A DNA stretch of 64,000 nucleotides. Source: Anaerolineales bacterium (lineage in GTDB: Bacteria; Chloroflexota; Anaerolineae; Anaerolineales; Villigracilaceae). The stretch covers positions 1 to 64,000 of the forward strand of contig JABARH010000013.1 in assembly GCA_019187665.1 (NCBI GenBank). Direction: 5' to 3'. Under the pieces are notes generated by a model that saw only the letters and a list, made by a program, of their open reading frames with translations, had not been told where the DNA came from and searched no databases. Every line of letters starts with the position of its first letter. The first letter of the stretch is position 1. This document shows positions 62,320 through 64,000 of this stretch, in pieces. Position numbers and translations under genes: made by a program.

Positions 62320-62736
62320 ATGCCCGATCAAATCTTCCCCGAACCGACCGTTGGCGCGTTCATCTTCAACCGCCAGGGCGAATTGCTTTTATTACAAAGC
62401 CACAAATGGCCGGGACGATACATCGTCCCCGGCGGGCATGTGGAGTTGGGCGAGACGCTGGAGCAGGCGCTGGTCCGCGAAACGAAAGAAGAGACCGGGC
62501 TTGACGTTCACTCGATTGAATTCATCAACTTCCAGCAGTTCATCTACGATCCCGCCTTCTGGAAAAAACGTCATTTCATCTTTTTTGATTATGCCTGCAA
62601 AACAGACGATGCAAATGTGATTCTCAACGATGAAGCCGAGGGATATGTCTGGGTGGAACCGCATCAGGCATTGACGCTGGAATTGGACAGGTACACGCGC
62701 TGCTCCGTGGAGGAATGGTCGAAGAAACACGCGTAA
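62320..62736 (+). CDS. Nudix hydrolase
   Basis: This 138-residue protein has a complete Nudix box, GGHVELGETLEQALVRETKE followed by ETGLD, at about residues 40-65. It hydrolyses nucleoside-diphosphate-linked compounds; the substrate cannot be told. The ATG at 62320 lies 7 nt after the transporter stop with GGAG upstream. It converges with the ABC exporter. Confidence 0.93.
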   Translation: MPDQIFPEPTVGAFIFNRQGELLLLQSHKWPGRYIVPGGHVELGETLEQALVRETKEETGLDVHSIEFINFQQFIYDPAFWKKRHFIFFDYACKTDDANVILNDEAEGYVWVEPHQALTLELDRYTRCSVEEWSKKHA

Positions 62737-62763
62737 CACGGACGCCTGTTCGAGAAAACAACT

Positions 62764-64000
62764 TTATTCGTCCTGCCTCACCAGTTCTTTCATCTCTTCG
62801 ATGTACGCCAAACTCTGATGGCGGAAGTACGTGTTGTACAACTCCGCGTAATGACCGCCCTGCTTGAGCAGTCCAGCGTGATTGCCTTCTTCGATGATCG
62901 CGCCGGTCTGCATAACCACGATGCGGTCGGCGGCTTTGACCGTGGACAGGCGATGCGCGATGAGGATGCTGGTGGCGTTCTTCAAAATTAAATTCAACGC
63001 CTGCTGGATCTGCCATTCGGTGAACGGATCAATGCTGGCGGTGGCTTCATCGAGGATGAAGATGGCGGGGTTTTGCACCAGCACGCGCATCAACGCCACC
63101 AGTTGACGCTGTCCCATCGAGAGGCGGTTGCCGCGCTCACCCACCTGGGTATTGAGTCCGTCGGGTAACGTCTCCAGCCATTCGCCGTCGCCGATCTGGC
63201 GCGCGAGGCGCAGCATCTCAGATTCGGGCGCATCCGGCGCGGCGTAGCGGATGTTGTCCGCCACTGTCCCGGAAAAAAGGAACGGGACTTGCGAAACGAT
63301 TCCCAGTTGACGGCGATAGGAGGTCAAATCAAACGTGCGGATATCGCGTCCGTCAATGGTTAATTGCCCGGATTGAAATTCGTAGAAGCGCGCGATCAAT
63401 TTTGCGATGGAAGACTTGCCCGCGCCGGTGTGACCGACGAGGGCGAGATTCTCTCCGGGGTGGACGACCAGGTTGAAGTCGCGCAGGACCGGTTCTTCAT
63501 CCTTGTAATGGAATCCCAGATGTTCGAATCGCACCTCGCCGCGCAGGCGCGACGGGATTTGCGCGTCGGTCTGGACCACGGCCGGGTCGGCGTCTATCAA
63601 AGCGTAGACTCGCTCCGCCGCCGCCAGCCCCTGCTGGATCTGCGCCCAGAACGCGGAAAGATTCAAAATGGGGAACATGAAATTATCGAGGCTGAGAATA
63701 AACAGATACCACGCACCCGCGCTGATCAGCCCGTCGCGGATGGATAGCCCGCCCGCATAGACCAGGATGGCGACGTAGATGCCGCCCATCGCGTTCAAGA
63801 TCGGGAAGACCAGCGAGAGCACCAGTCCGCGCTGGACGTTAACGTTGTAGGAGGCGTGGTTGGCGGCGTCGAAGGTGTTGAAGATGCCCTCTTCCTGGCG
63901 GAAGTTTTTTGCGATGGCGATGCCGCTGACCGTCTCTTTGATCGCGGCGTTGACATCTGCCATGGCTTGCATGCCGCGCTTGGTGACGCGGCGGGCGAGG
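62764..64000 (-). CDS. ABC exporter, fused permease-ATPase, C-terminal part (runs off the right edge)
   Basis: The frame stays open to the window end; the last ~410 residues are visible. The end of the membrane domain (ETVSGIAIAKNFRQEEGIF) is followed by a full nucleotide-binding domain with Walker A ALVGHTGAGKSSIAKLIARF, signature NRLSMGQRQLVALMRV and Walker B PAIFILDEATASIDPFTE. The signature begins LSMGQ instead of LSGGQ. Such half-transporters export lipids, peptides or drugs as dimers, often with a second gene upstream, which would be outside the window. Confidence 0.93.
   Translation of the reverse strand, partial: LARRVTKRGMQAMADVNAAIKETVSGIAIAKNFRQEEGIFNTFDAANHASYNVNVQRGLVLSLVFPILNAMGGIYVAILVYAGGLSIRDGLISAGAWYLFILSLDNFMFPILNLSAFWAQIQQGLAAAERVYALIDADPAVVQTDAQIPSRLRGEVRFEHLGFHYKDEEPVLRDFNLVVHPGENLALVGHTGAGKSSIAKLIARFYEFQSGQLTIDGRDIRTFDLTSYRRQLGIVSQVPFLFSGTVADNIRYAAPDAPESEMLRLARQIGDGEWLETLPDGLNTQVGERGNRLSMGQRQLVALMRVLVQNPAIFILDEATASIDPFTEWQIQQALNLILKNATSILIAHRLSTVKAADRIVVMQTGAIIEEGNHAGLLKQGGHYAELYNTYFRHQSLAYIEEMKELVRQDE

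Overview
The window looks like a chromosomal segment of a Chloroflexota bacterium, most likely class Anaerolineae. The reasons are the fused alpha-beta glycyl-tRNA synthetase, a DnaG zinc finger with a C-x3-C spacing, GPH-type sugar transporters, lipoproteins with Thr/Pro-rich linkers, and abundant imperfect 7- and 8-nt tandem repeats. The assignment rests on recalled family resemblance, not on a database search. No rRNA, tRNA or CRISPR array was recognised.

Layout. 1-670: the start of a transposase gene running off the left edge, then the accessory gene avd and an Asn-codon-rich template repeat of a diversity-generating retroelement (DGR); no reverse transcriptase is visible. 931-7735: glyQS, dnaG and rpoD. 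7876-22735: a complete 14-gene complex I operon, nuoA to nuoN, ending at a strong terminator. 22879-29795: an OsmC-like protein, a DUF1232 protein, a phytoene-desaturase-like flavoprotein, a VapBC-type toxin-antitoxin pair, and a membrane protein with a PPM-phosphatase-like domain and a C-terminal repeat domain. 30214-36267: two GPH-type sugar symporters flanking a broken four-helix-bundle gene, a YprB-type nuclease, a lipoprotein and a methyltransferase. 36283-51760: a surface-polysaccharide region with a GT-C-like membrane protein, sulfotransferase, flippase, acyltransferase, two kinase-like proteins, two GT4 glycosyltransferases, WecG-like and WcaJ-like enzymes and a polysaccharide deacetylase. 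Many of these genes are joined by ATGA overlaps. 51890-60256: a STAS protein, a Zn/Mn-type ABC importer split by a small mobile element, and three consecutive M1-like metallopeptidase lipoproteins. 60582-64000: an alpha/beta hydrolase, an EamA transporter, a Nudix hydrolase and a partial ABC exporter.

The most unusual feature is the repeat landscape. Tracts of imperfect heptamers or octamers lie between genes, against start codons and inside reading frames. glyQS alone carries four different repeat insertions, dnaG one, a sugar transporter has about 35 N-terminal residues of repeat origin, and two of the three peptidases have signal peptides extended by repeat-encoded residues. Two families of short inverted-repeat elements with target-site duplications are also visible. 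One has 13-14 bp terminal repeats and 10-bp duplications, the other about 16-bp terminal repeats and 5-bp duplications.
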